From assembly GCA_021324635.1 (NCBI GenBank), contig JAJPIS010000037.1, positions 1-48,597 of the forward strand: 48,597 bases of DNA, written 5' to 3'. This document shows, piece by piece, positions 32,373-40,764 of this stretch (positions within the stretch are counted from its first letter, which is position 1; every line of letters begins with the position of its first letter). A program made the translations under genes and the position numbers. The notes under the pieces were generated by a model. It searched no databases and was not told where the DNA came from. It saw only the letters and a list, made by a program, of their open reading frames with translations. The stretch is from Gemmatimonadota bacterium (GTDB taxonomy: Bacteria > Gemmatimonadota > Gemmatimonadetes > Gemmatimonadales > Gemmatimonadaceae).

Positions 32373-35300
32373 AGAAAGACATGCCGAACGTCGCGTAGAG
32401 GTCCACCCGACCGGCGCCGTAGTAGGTCCGGCTCGACGTCGGGACGGCGACACCGAGCCGGAGCCGGTAGGGGATGTCGTACTGGAGGGATGTGTCGAAG
32501 TTGAGCTCGGCCCCCGCCGAGCTGAGGAGCCGACGCTGGGCATCGCGCGCCTGACAGACGCCCGGAAGCACCGGGTCGGCGGCCGGGCACCAGGCCTCGG
32601 CGGCGTCGGCGAACGCCGAGATCGACGTCTTGCCGAGGAAGAGCGGCAGCAGGTGCCAACCACGGCCCGCCTCCAGGAGCGGCGCGCGGTACTCGATCGA
32701 GCCCGCGAATGCGCGCGTCCCCTGTGCGGCACCGAGCGGAAAGCCGCGCACGCTGAACACGCGCGGCTGATCGCCGACCGCGACCCCCGGGACCACCAGC
32801 ACCGACTGGCCGCTCAGCCCTCCGGCCGTGAAGGTCGAGATCGCCCCGGCGTTCTCGAGCCCGACGGCAGCGCGGGCGGCGATCACGTGATGCGCGAACC
32901 CCGGCAGGTCGAGGGCCCGGTACGCCGACGCCACGCCGACGAAGCTCTGCTCCGTTCGCTCGGTCGCCGCCTGCTGCCAGCGCACCCGCCCCGTCCCCGT
33001 CAGGGTCAGGCCGTTCTCCGGGGAGATGCTGAGCGCCGGCGACTCGGCGTTCGTCCAGGTGGCGGTCGTGAAGAGCGACGGGAAACTGGAGCTCGAGGCG
33101 TAGAAGGATCCGATGCTCGCGAGCAGCGGACCGGGCTCGGTGTGGTACGAGCGGAACTCGTAGTCGCCGCCCACCGTCCAGGAGGCGTTCGTGCGTACGC
33201 GCGGCCGCACGAGCGTCGCCGCGAGCGTCGCGGTGATCGTCCGGTGGACGAGGAGCCCGACGGTCGTGCCGCTGAGGGTCGCGATCGCGTCGTGCGTCCA
33301 GTACGCCGTCGCGCCGACGTCGATCACCGGCTGCGTGAACCCACGATACTCGTAGGAGCCGGACGCCTCGACCTCCGACGGGCGCCGAAAGTCGTAGAGC
33401 GCCTCCGCCTCGTAGGCGTGCCGTTGCAGCACGTCGTAGCCGGACGTGAACGCACCGAGCTGGAAGTACCCCTGGTCGGAGGTGTTCGCGACCGGCATCC
33501 AGTAGCGCGGCACGAGCCCGCTCCAGGGCGAGTATGGGGTCACGGCGCCGTCGACCCGCTCGACCGGCGGAACGACCACCGTATCCGCCGCATCGTCGCC
33601 CGGCGGGTCGGGCTCGGCGACCCCGCGTGCCGTGTCGAACGGCGCCACGGCGACGTGCATCCCATCACCACGCAGCACCGAGACGGCGAGGCGCGAGCCA
33701 TCCGGCGAGACGGCCGGCCACATCGCCCCCCCGGCGGCCCCGCCGATGAGTCGGATCGCCGTGTCCGCCGATCTCGTGTCGGCCGATCTCGTGTCGGCCG
33801 ATGTCGTGTCGCCGGGGACTCCCCCCTCCCCCGCGCGGATCGCCCGCTCGTACACGTCGAAGCGACCCGATCGGTCCGATGTGAAGACGAGGTGTCGGCC
33901 ATCGGGCGTCCAGGCAGGATCGGCGGCGACGGCCCGCCCGCGCACGACCACCTGCTCGACCCGACCGGTCGTATCCAGCACGACGATCGACCGGTAGCCG
34001 CCGCGCTCCCACCGCACGGCCGCGAGGCGCGCGCCGTCCGGGGACCACCGCGGCTGGGTCCACTGCGTGTCGGACGCGAACGGCGTGATGGCGTCCCGCC
34101 GGCGCCCGTCGGGGGAGAGCAGCACGAGTTGGGTCGAGGCGTTGTGACTCCAGACGGCGACCAGGCGGCCGTCGGTGACCCGCGCGTCCGGGTCGCTGAG
34201 CCGCGCGCCGTGCGTGAGCCGGACCGTGCGCCCGCCCACGCTCCGATAGAGATCCGACCGGATGTCGTAGGGCGAGGTGTACTCGAGGTCGGCGTAGACG
34301 ACCCCGCGCGCCGTCGGCGCGTTGGGCGTGAGCGCGTTCCGCCGATCGACGCGGCGCACCCGGCCGCCGAGGGTGACGCGGTATTCGCCGGGCAGGTCGC
34401 GCTCCGTGTTGGCCGCGTAGACGAGCGTGTTCGAGTCGGCCCAGCGCGGGAAATCCGCGTCGTAGCCCGCGCGCGTCAACTCCCGGAGCGGCAGGCGGTG
34501 GGCCTCCGGGTGCGTCCACACCTCGTGCTCGACGGAATCCCGCCAGTGACGCCAGGCATCCTCGAACGAGATGCCGAACGCCTGGCGTGACGTTCGGTCG
34601 AGCAGGAAGGGGATCGTGGCGCCACTCGACCGCTCGATGAACGCGGGGACCGATGCGGGGCCGCGAGTGGCCGCGAGGTACTGGAACAGGAGCGACCCGT
34701 AGACGTATGGGCCCTCGCCGTTGGGCCACTGGGGCGCCATGAGGCTCAACTGGTCGAGCCGGGGGAGCGCGCTGTCCTGGGCCGCCGCGTCGGCGATCGT
34801 GCGGTGCGCCGTTCCCGTGAGTCGGCCAAAGCCCGTCAGCCGCGACTCGTAGTACACGGCCAGTCCTTCGGTCAGCCAGGCCGGAGTGTACAGGTTGGGC
34901 ATGAAGATCGGGTTGCGCCCGAAGATGCGCTGCGCGACGCGCCACCACCCCCGCGCCCGATCGAGGTGGAACGCGTGCGTCAGCTCGTGCTGGACGAGCA
35001 ACGCGTTCCAGTCGCCATAGTACCGGAGGGCGGTCGCGTCGACCGGCGGGTAGGCGTACAGGATGATGCGGTTGGTCGGAAAGGGCGTCGTCTGGCCGTT
35101 GGAGTCGTCGATGTTGTCCGCGAGGACGATGTCGATGGGCCCGCGGGGCGGCACGAGCTCGCGCGCGAGCAGGCCGTACGCCCGCTCGGCGTTCGCGGCG
35201 GCGCGACGTGCCTGATCCTCGAGCCGCGGATTGAAGTGGACCCGGAAATGCCGCGTGCGGAGCGTCACCCAGCGCGCGCTCGGGTCGACCTGCGCGAGCC

Positions 35301-35373
35301 CCGCGTTGACGGCCGTGAATGTGGCGAGCAGTGCGGCGCCCAGCGCCGCCGCGCGCAAGCGGCCCGCCAGCAC
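32371..35373 (-). CDS. Surface protein: peptidase-MA domain, TolB-like propeller and C-terminal outer-membrane barrel
   Basis: 1000 residues from a GTG at 35373, one base after the amidase stop, with GGAGG upstream. Signal peptide (MLAGRLRAAALGAALLATFTAV..). The gluzincin domain has HELTH at 129-133 and third ligand Glu169 (WLTEGLAVYYES), the Peptidase_MA_2 pattern. A middle section with PD40/TolB repeats follows (RWSPDGARLAAVR, WTPDGRHLVFTSDRSG, VSPDGSRLAVS). From about residue 690 to the end come amphipathic strands with alternating aromatics, ending in VDLYATFGMSF, a classical outer-membrane beta-signal. Likely surface-exposed or periplasm-facing and barrel-anchored; the substrate is unknown. 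A short DTTSADTRSADTRSAD repeat lies in the propeller. Confidence 0.82.
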   Translation of the reverse strand: MLAGRLRAAALGAALLATFTAVNAGLAQVDPSARWVTLRTRHFRVHFNPRLEDQARRAAANAERAYGLLARELVPPRGPIDIVLADNIDDSNGQTTPFPTNRIILYAYPPVDATALRYYGDWNALLVQHELTHAFHLDRARGWWRVAQRIFGRNPIFMPNLYTPAWLTEGLAVYYESRLTGFGRLTGTAHRTIADAAAQDSALPRLDQLSLMAPQWPNGEGPYVYGSLLFQYLAATRGPASVPAFIERSSGATIPFLLDRTSRQAFGISFEDAWRHWRDSVEHEVWTHPEAHRLPLRELTRAGYDADFPRWADSNTLVYAANTERDLPGEYRVTLGGRVRRVDRRNALTPNAPTARGVVYADLEYTSPYDIRSDLYRSVGGRTVRLTHGARLSDPDARVTDGRLVAVWSHNASTQLVLLSPDGRRRDAITPFASDTQWTQPRWSPDGARLAAVRWERGGYRSIVVLDTTGRVEQVVVRGRAVAADPAWTPDGRHLVFTSDRSGRFDVYERAIRAGEGGVPGDTTSADTRSADTRSADTAIRLIGGAAGGAMWPAVSPDGSRLAVSVLRGDGMHVAVAPFDTARGVAEPDPPGDDAADTVVVPPVERVDGAVTPYSPWSGLVPRYWMPVANTSDQGYFQLGAFTSGYDVLQRHAYEAEALYDFRRPSEVEASGSYEYRGFTQPVIDVGATAYWTHDAIATLSGTTVGLLVHRTITATLAATLVRPRVRTNASWTVGGDYEFRSYHTEPGPLLASIGSFYASSSSFPSLFTTATWTNAESPALSISPENGLTLTGTGRVRWQQAATERTEQSFVGVASAYRALDLPGFAHHVIAARAAVGLENAGAISTFTAGGLSGQSVLVVPGVAVGDQPRVFSVRGFPLGAAQGTRAFAGSIEYRAPLLEAGRGWHLLPLFLGKTSISAFADAAEAWCPAADPVLPGVCQARDAQRRLLSSAGAELNFDTSLQYDIPYRLRLGVAVPTSSRTYYGAGRVDLYATFGMSF

Positions 35374-35374
35374 G

Positions 35375-37168
35375 CTACGGCGCCGCCTCCGCCGCGGCGT
35401 GACCCCCGCCGGCGGCCGCCAGGGCGGGATGCGTGGTGCCGGCCAGGTCGCGGAAGAAGTGCTCCAGCCCGTCGGCGACCCCGCGCGCATAGGCAGCCTG
35501 GAAGGCCGGGACGCGGAGCGCGGCCTCCTGCTCCGGGATGATGATGAAGGCGCCCTCGCACAGTACGGCGGGCATCCAGGTGCCGCGCACGACGGCCAGG
35601 TTGTCGTAGTGCACGCCGAGGTCGCGCAGGCCGAGCGCGCGGACCATACCCGCCTGGACGTCGCGGGCGAGCGCGATCGAATGCGGGTGGAAGTAGTAGC
35701 TCCCCGTTCCATGGGAGGTGAAGGGATTCAGGCCGTCGGGGAGCGCATTGAGGTGGATCGAGACGAAGGCATCGGCGTTCACGCGCCGCGCGGTCACCGG
35801 ACGGCTGGTGAGCGTCACGGCGTCGGCGGTCCGGCGGGTCATGATCACCGCCGCCCCGCGCGCCGTGAGCTGGCGTTCCAGCTCCTGGGCGATGGCGAGG
35901 GTCGCCACCGGCTCGTACAACCCCGTGGGTCCCGTCGAGCCGGCGGGCGGGTGCCCGGCATCGACGACGATCGTGCGGCCACGGAGCGGCCCGGACGGAT
36001 CGACGACCGGCGTCCGCCGCACCCGGAGCACGAACGAGCTGCCGGTCCAGAGGACGAGGTAGCCGAAGGGCGGCCGCGAGAGATGAACCGTGTAGCGGGC
36101 CCGATCGGTCGTCGCCTGCGACCACGTGACCGACCGCACGAGGGTGTCCGGTGGCGCCGGGGGACCGGACAGGTGGCCGACGTACTGAATCAGGTCCGTC
36201 GATGCCTGCGTGCTGTAGAAGGTCACCACGAGATCCTGATTCTCCTCCTCGATGAGAAACGGCGGCCGTTCACCGACGGAGAAGACGACGTCCACCCAGT
36301 CCGGCGCGGGGACGACTCGCACCCGCTCGACCACCCGATGCGGCGGACTCGCGCGCGGCGGAGCGGCGATGATGGGGACGGCGGGGACCACAGTCGGCAA
36401 CGCCGCGGCGGGACGGATGTCGCTCGTCGATACCCAGGCGTCGAGGGCCGCGTCCAGACGGATGCGCTCGTATCCGGGACTGCGCCCGGTGACCTGAACG
36501 ACCGTGCCCGGCAGCAGGAACCACTTGTACGTCCCCGACGGCACGGGGCGCACGATCACCGTCCGGTCGGTGTCGGGCACGGTGCTGTCATGGGGCTCGA
36601 GCGTCACGTACTGCCCGCTGTCGGGGAAGGGCCTGCGGAGCTCGGCGAGCGTGTCGGCCAGCGCGGAATCCTGCTGGGCGAGGCGCGACGGTGGCAGCCT
36701 GACCGGCGACGCCAGCCGCACGGTGTCGGCGCCGACGGCAGCGACCAGATCGTACCGCGATGAGGCGCTGTCGGGGACAGGGAGCCAGGCCAGGAACGCG
36801 CCGTTGGGCTCGACCGGGACATTGAAGCCGTTGATCGTGAGGGTGGCGTCTCCGGTGCCGACCGACCCGAGGATGAAGTTCGAGTCCCGGGAGGTGATCA
36901 GCGCGCCCGGCCTGGGATACACGACCGTGATCGCGAGCGGCCCGGTGACGTGCGGGATCGGGGGAAGCGCCGGGCCCTGCGCGCCGGCCGCCCCCACGTT
37001 GCCCGCCCGAGCGCCCGCCGGCGCATTGGCGGGAGCGGGAGCGCCGCCCGGCGCCGGCTGGCGAGCGCCGGTGCATGCGGCGAGGCCGACCAGGAGCGCG
37101 GCGGCGAGCGTGGCCGCCGATCCCGCTCCCCCCCGTCTCCCCTCGGCGCGGGGATACTGTCCCGACAT
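35375..37168 (-). CDS. N-acetylmuramoyl-L-alanine amidase (Amidase_3), lipoprotein
   Basis: 597 residues. Lipobox LVGLAAC with a Pro/Ala-rich tether. The middle region (about 70-380) holds beta-rich modules: an Ig-like early segment (TLTINGFNVPVEPNGAF), an SH3-like part and an AMIN-like part. The Amidase_3 domain starts near residue 398: zinc ligands His406 (IVVDAGHPP, where most relatives have GHGG), Glu419 (GLYEPVA) and His472 (SIHLNA), and a catalytic Glu in VLCEGAFIIIPEQE. It cleaves the amide between MurNAc and L-Ala in the periplasm (daughter-cell separation, turnover). Co-transcribed with the surface-protease gene. A TAGTTT hexamer sits 7 nt before the ATG. Confidence 0.9.
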   Translation of the reverse strand: MSGQYPRAEGRRGGAGSAATLAAALLVGLAACTGARQPAPGGAPAPANAPAGARAGNVGAAGAQGPALPPIPHVTGPLAITVVYPRPGALITSRDSNFILGSVGTGDATLTINGFNVPVEPNGAFLAWLPVPDSASSRYDLVAAVGADTVRLASPVRLPPSRLAQQDSALADTLAELRRPFPDSGQYVTLEPHDSTVPDTDRTVIVRPVPSGTYKWFLLPGTVVQVTGRSPGYERIRLDAALDAWVSTSDIRPAAALPTVVPAVPIIAAPPRASPPHRVVERVRVVPAPDWVDVVFSVGERPPFLIEEENQDLVVTFYSTQASTDLIQYVGHLSGPPAPPDTLVRSVTWSQATTDRARYTVHLSRPPFGYLVLWTGSSFVLRVRRTPVVDPSGPLRGRTIVVDAGHPPAGSTGPTGLYEPVATLAIAQELERQLTARGAAVIMTRRTADAVTLTSRPVTARRVNADAFVSIHLNALPDGLNPFTSHGTGSYYFHPHSIALARDVQAGMVRALGLRDLGVHYDNLAVVRGTWMPAVLCEGAFIIIPEQEAALRVPAFQAAYARGVADGLEHFFRDLAGTTHPALAAAGGGHAAAEAAP

Positions 37169-37174
37169 CGCGCG

Positions 37175-37271
37175 GAAACTAACGGCGGGGGTCGTCGGGG
37201 GTTAGGGAGCGCGGCGGGACGCCCCGCCGGTGTCGGCACGGTCCCTAAGCAGCACGTCTGACGTTAGTTTC
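37175..37271. promoter_or_regulatory. Symmetric divergent promoter region (nested inverted repeats) between amidase and PP2C genes
   Basis: Outer arms GAAACTAACG (37175-37184) and CGTTAGTTTC (37262-37271), middle arms TTAGGGA (37202-37208) and TCCCTAA (37242-37248), and an inner stem CGGCGGG-ACGC-CCCGCCG (37212-37229), all centred near 37221-37225. In each direction TCCCTAA is followed after 13 (plus) or 17 (minus) nt by CGTTAGTTTC, whose TAGTTT fits a -10. On the minus side TAGTTT ends 7 nt before the amidase ATG. Confidence 0.6.
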
Positions 37272-37406
37272 ACCTTCCTCACACCGCATGCCGAGCGCGC
37301 CCGAGCCCACCTCCCTGCTCATCACTCCCGCGTCGCGGACCCGCGCCCGGGCCGCCGGTCCATCGCGCGGCGCGTCGCCGGCGGCGAGGCGGGGAGTGGA
37401 CGCGAC

Positions 37407-38516
37407 GTGAGCGCGACGCCGCCGGTCATCGTTCACGTCTACGGCTGCACCGACGTCGGCCGCACGCGCGAGCACAACGAGGACGCGTTCGCCGTCGCCG
37501 ATCTCGATACGGCCTCACCGTTCTCCTTCCCCGCCGAGCGGACGGAGACGCCCGGGGAGCGCGGGACGCTCTTCATGGTGGCGGACGGGATGGGGGGCGC
37601 GGCGGCCGGCGAGATCGCCAGCTCGATGGCGGTCGATGTCGTGCTCGGGGAGCTCCGGTCGATCTGGGTCCGGTCGCCGAAGACCGATCCGCTGACCTTC
37701 GCGCGGGCGCTCGTCGCGGCCACCGCGACCGCCAACACGCGGATCCACCGCTTCGCGACCGAGCACCTCGAGTACCGGGGAATGGGAACGACGGCGACGG
37801 TCGCCGGGATCCTTGGCGACACGCTCTACATCGCACAGGTCGGCGACAGCCGCGCCTACCTCGTGCGCGGGGGCACGGCGTGGCAGCTCACGAAGGACCA
37901 GTCGCTCATGCAGCGGCTGATCGAGGCCGGCGAGATCACGGCCGAGGAGGCCGAGGTCAGTGAGCGGCGCAACATCATCCTCCAGGCGCTCGGCCCCGAA
38001 TCCACGGTCAAGGTGGACATCACCAGCCAGCCGCTCCGGCGCGGCGACACGCTCGTCCTGTGCAGCGACGGGCTCTCAGGGCTCGTCCGCGATACGGAGA
38101 TCGCGCGGCTCGTCACCGAGGAGCCGGACCTGCGGAAGGTGTGTACGCAGCTCGTCGACGAGGCCAACGCGAGGGGCGGCCCCGACAACATCACGGTCGT
38201 CGCGGCCCGGTTCGAGGGCCCGGGCCTGCCCATGCCGGCGCCCGACGAGGCGATCGGACACCGCGTCTTCCCGCTCGGTGACGAGGCCCTCGCCGAGGGT
38301 CAGGCGGCGACGTCCGACCTGCCGCCCGAGCGGCCACCGGAGGAGCCGCCGACGAAGCCGATGAAACCGCGCGGCGCGGGCGCCACGGACGCCGGTGCCG
38401 TGGTGGCGGGGGTCGGTCCGTCCGGCCCGTGGCGACGCCTCGCGCGCGTGCTGGTGGTGGCCGCCCTCGTTGCCGTCGTCGCCGCGCTGGTGCTCATCGC
38501 ACTCGGCCGACGCTGA
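37407..38516 (+). CDS. PP2C-type protein serine/threonine phosphatase with C-terminal membrane anchor
   Basis: 369 residues from a GTG with GGGGAG 10 nt upstream; in-frame upstream sequence reads through the divergent promoter and is excluded. PP2C motifs: DVGRTREHNEDAF, MVADGMGGAAAGE, GMGTTATVA, GDSRAYLVRGG, LVLCSDGLSGLV and GGPDNITVVAARF, supplying the metal-binding aspartates. The catalytic domain ends near residue 250, followed by a Pro-rich linker and one C-terminal TM helix (VLVVAALVAVVAALVLIAL). Dephosphorylates Ser/Thr-phosphoproteins at the membrane. No Hanks-type kinase is encoded in the window. Its 3' end overlaps the anmK 3' end by 23 bp. Confidence 0.93.
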   Translation: MSATPPVIVHVYGCTDVGRTREHNEDAFAVADLDTASPFSFPAERTETPGERGTLFMVADGMGGAAAGEIASSMAVDVVLGELRSIWVRSPKTDPLTFARALVAATATANTRIHRFATEHLEYRGMGTTATVAGILGDTLYIAQVGDSRAYLVRGGTAWQLTKDQSLMQRLIEAGEITAEEAEVSERRNIILQALGPESTVKVDITSQPLRRGDTLVLCSDGLSGLVRDTEIARLVTEEPDLRKVCTQLVDEANARGGPDNITVVAARFEGPGLPMPAPDEAIGHRVFPLGDEALAEGQAATSDLPPERPPEEPPTKPMKPRGAGATDAGAVVAGVGPSGPWRRLARVLVVAALVAVVAALVLIALGRR

Positions 38517-39789
38517 GCTTTCCGAGGACACGCGGCCCCAGTGCGCCGGTCGCCCCGGGCACGTTGGAGGGGAGCCCGGCGACGTGGAGGGCGGCCAGCA
38601 GGGCGAACGCCACCGCCTCCTTGGCCTCGCCATCGAAGTAGGCCGCATCGAAGACCCGCACGACCCGGGGCGCGAGCGCGCGGGCGATCGCGTCGCGCAG
38701 CGCCGGGTTGCGGGCGCCGCCGCCGGAGAGGAGCACGTCGTCCACGGGCTCGGGGATGAACCGGGCATAGGCGTCGGCGATGCTCCGCGCGGTGAGGGCG
38801 ACGGCGGTGGCGACGATGTCGGCATCGCCCGAGGCGCCGGCCCGCTGGCATCGCGCGATCAGGTCGGTCACGTAGGCCGCCGAGAAGTGCTCGCGGCCGG
38901 TCGACTTCGGCGGTGGGGCGGCGAAGTAGGGGTCGGCGAGCAACGCGTCGACGACCGGGCCGAGCGGGCGGCCCTGACGCGCGAGCGCGCCGTCGATGTC
39001 GTACGGAAGATCCGGACGCAGCCGCCGGACGACGGCGTCGATCACCACCACGCCGGGCCCGGTGTCGAACCCGCGCGTGGCCGCGAGCCGGCCGTGGGGG
39101 GCGGCGCCCGGCCGCCCCGACAGCGCCCCAATCGGCGCGACAGCCGGCGCGCCGCGACCGTGGACGATGGTGACATTGGCGATGCCGCCCACGTTCTGGA
39201 GCGCCCGCGCGCCACGATCCGGGGCGAACAGGAGCGCGTCGGCCACCGGGACGAGGGGCGCCCCCTGCCCGCCGGCCGCGACGTCGGCGACTCGGAAGTC
39301 GCTCACGACGTCGACCCCCATCCGCTCGGCGATGACCGCCGCCTCGCCGATCTGCCAGGTCGATCGGCCGGGCGCGTGCCAGACCGTCTGGCCGTGGGAG
39401 CCGATCGCCCGCACGGTCCGGCGCGGGATCTGGCCGGCTGCGAGGAGCGCGCGGGCGGCGTCGGTCAGCCAGGCGCCCACGTCGAACCCCAGCTGGCACC
39501 ACTCGGCGGTCGACGCCCCGTCACGGAGCGCGCGCTCGAGGCGGTTGCGCTCCGCCACCTCGTAGGGGCGGGTCAGGTGCGCGAGCAATTGACACGCGGA
39601 AGGGTACCCGTCGGAGTCGATGGCGAAGCGCACGGCGGCCGCCGTGATCCCGTCGAGCGACGTCCCCGACATGAGCCCGACGTAGACGTCCGGCTCGGCC
39701 CGACGCGGATCTTCTCCGAGCGCCGCGGCGAGCGACCGCCCCGGTCCGGCCAGCCGCACCGGGCGCCCTCCGCGGGCGGGGCGGCTCAT
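38494..39789 (-). CDS. anmK: Anhydro-N-acetylmuramic acid kinase
   Basis: 431 residues. Converts 1,6-anhydro-MurNAc plus ATP to MurNAc-6-phosphate in peptidoglycan recycling. Motifs: YVGLMSGTSLDGITAA (phosphate-1), GSHGQTVWH, NVGGIANVTIV, RGFDTGPGVVVIDAVVR (catalytic Asp region) and LLSGGGARNPALRDAI. The length is somewhat above the family's ~370-390 because of Arg/Ala-rich insertions. Its start overlaps murQ's stop by 4 bp (ATGA), so kinase and etherase are translationally coupled and catalyse successive steps. Confidence 0.95.
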   Translation of the reverse strand: MSRPARGGRPVRLAGPGRSLAAALGEDPRRAEPDVYVGLMSGTSLDGITAAAVRFAIDSDGYPSACQLLAHLTRPYEVAERNRLERALRDGASTAEWCQLGFDVGAWLTDAARALLAAGQIPRRTVRAIGSHGQTVWHAPGRSTWQIGEAAVIAERMGVDVVSDFRVADVAAGGQGAPLVPVADALLFAPDRGARALQNVGGIANVTIVHGRGAPAVAPIGALSGRPGAAPHGRLAATRGFDTGPGVVVIDAVVRRLRPDLPYDIDGALARQGRPLGPVVDALLADPYFAAPPPKSTGREHFSAAYVTDLIARCQRAGASGDADIVATAVALTARSIADAYARFIPEPVDDVLLSGGGARNPALRDAIARALAPRVVRVFDAAYFDGEAKEAVAFALLAALHVAGLPSNVPGATGALGPRVLGKLSVGRVR

Positions 39790-40736
39790 GACGTCCGGGG
39801 GACGGGGGGCGGCGGGCCCGGCAGTACGCGGCGCACGATCCCACCGGCATCGGCCAGCCGCGACTCCGCTTCCTCGCGCCCGACCCCGAGCGTCTGCATG
39901 ACGATCGCCGTCTTGACGCGGCCGCCGGCCTCGCGCAGGACGTCCGCCGCCCGGCCGCGATCGACCCCGCAGATCTCCGTCACCATCCGTTCGCTCCGGG
40001 CGCGGAGCTTGGCGTTCGTGGCCTGGAGGTCGACCATGAGATTGCCGTACGTCTTGCCCAGTCGGATCATCGCACCGGTGGTGATCGCGTTGAGCACGAG
40101 CTTCGTCGCCGTGCCGGCCTTGAGCCGCGTCGACCCGGTCACGACCTCGGGGCCGACGATCGGCACGATCGCGGCATCCACGAGCGCGAGGAGCTCCGGG
40201 GGTGGCGGTGAGCAGGCGACGATCGCCGTGCGTGCGCCGATCGTGTGGGCGTGGATGAGGGCGCCGCGCACGTATGGCGTGGTGGCCGAGGCGGCGATCC
40301 CGACCACGAAGTCGCGAGCCGACAGGCCGCGCGCGTCGAGGTCGCGCGCGCCGTCCTCGGCCCGATCTTCCGCACCTTCCTGGGCGCGGGTGAGCGCCGG
40401 CGTCCCGCCGGCGATCACGCCCTGGACGAGTGACGGGTCAGTGCCGAACGTCGGCGGGCACTCGCTGGCATCGAGCACCCCGAGTCGACCGGACGTGCCC
40501 GCGCCGACGTAGAACAGCCGGCCGCCGGCTCGGAATGTCATCTCGGCGAGCTCGATCGCGCGCGCGACCGCCGTCCGCTGCGTGGCGACGGCGGCCGGGA
40601 CGGTCGCATCCTCGGCGGCCATGCGATCGACGATCTCCAGCGGCGAGGCGAGATCGATGTCGGCCGTGCGCGGATTGCGACGCTCGGTGAGACTCAGGTC
40701 GGCGGCGTGCGCCGGGCGGTTCGCCTGTCGCGGCAT
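39786..40736 (-). CDS. murQ: N-acetylmuramic acid 6-phosphate etherase
   Basis: 316 residues. Cleaves the D-lactyl ether of MurNAc-6-P to give GlcNAc-6-P. SIS-domain signature RLFYVGAGTSGRLGVLDASECPPTFG including the catalytic Glu; second acidic region AQEGAEDRAEDG; GSTRLKAGTATKLVLNAIT; helical C-terminus. It is the first gene of murQ-anmK and lies only 28 bp from the divergent ggt start. On the minus strand a TAACTT hexamer ends 15 nt before the ATG, leaving an 8-nt leader at most. Confidence 0.96.
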   Translation of the reverse strand: MPRQANRPAHAADLSLTERRNPRTADIDLASPLEIVDRMAAEDATVPAAVATQRTAVARAIELAEMTFRAGGRLFYVGAGTSGRLGVLDASECPPTFGTDPSLVQGVIAGGTPALTRAQEGAEDRAEDGARDLDARGLSARDFVVGIAASATTPYVRGALIHAHTIGARTAIVACSPPPPELLALVDAAIVPIVGPEVVTGSTRLKAGTATKLVLNAITTGAMIRLGKTYGNLMVDLQATNAKLRARSERMVTEICGVDRGRAADVLREAGGRVKTAIVMQTLGVGREEAESRLADAGGIVRRVLPGPPPPVPRTS

Positions 40737-40764
40737 CGGCGTGTGCGGGCTAAGTTACCGGTCG
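40737..40764. promoter_or_regulatory. 28-bp divergent murQ/ggt promoter with symmetric -10 (TAAGTTA)
   Basis: TAAGTTA at 40751-40757 reads TAAGTT on the plus strand (8 nt before the ggt ATG) and TAACTT on the minus strand (15 nt before the murQ ATG). Both fit TANNNT. No ribosome-binding site exists on either side, so both mRNAs would be leaderless or nearly so. If ggt instead starts at 40795, its leader is about 30 nt. Confidence 0.45.

Noticed and set aside
37230-37406. N-terminal extension of the PP2C protein
   Set aside because: It reads through the symmetric divergent promoter. The PP2C fold starts just after the GTG at 37407, which has a good ribosome-binding site.
40582-40764. Upstream extension of ggt from an earlier in-frame ATG at 40582
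   Set aside because: It would run through the murQ start region and place 60 residues before the lipoprotein signal.
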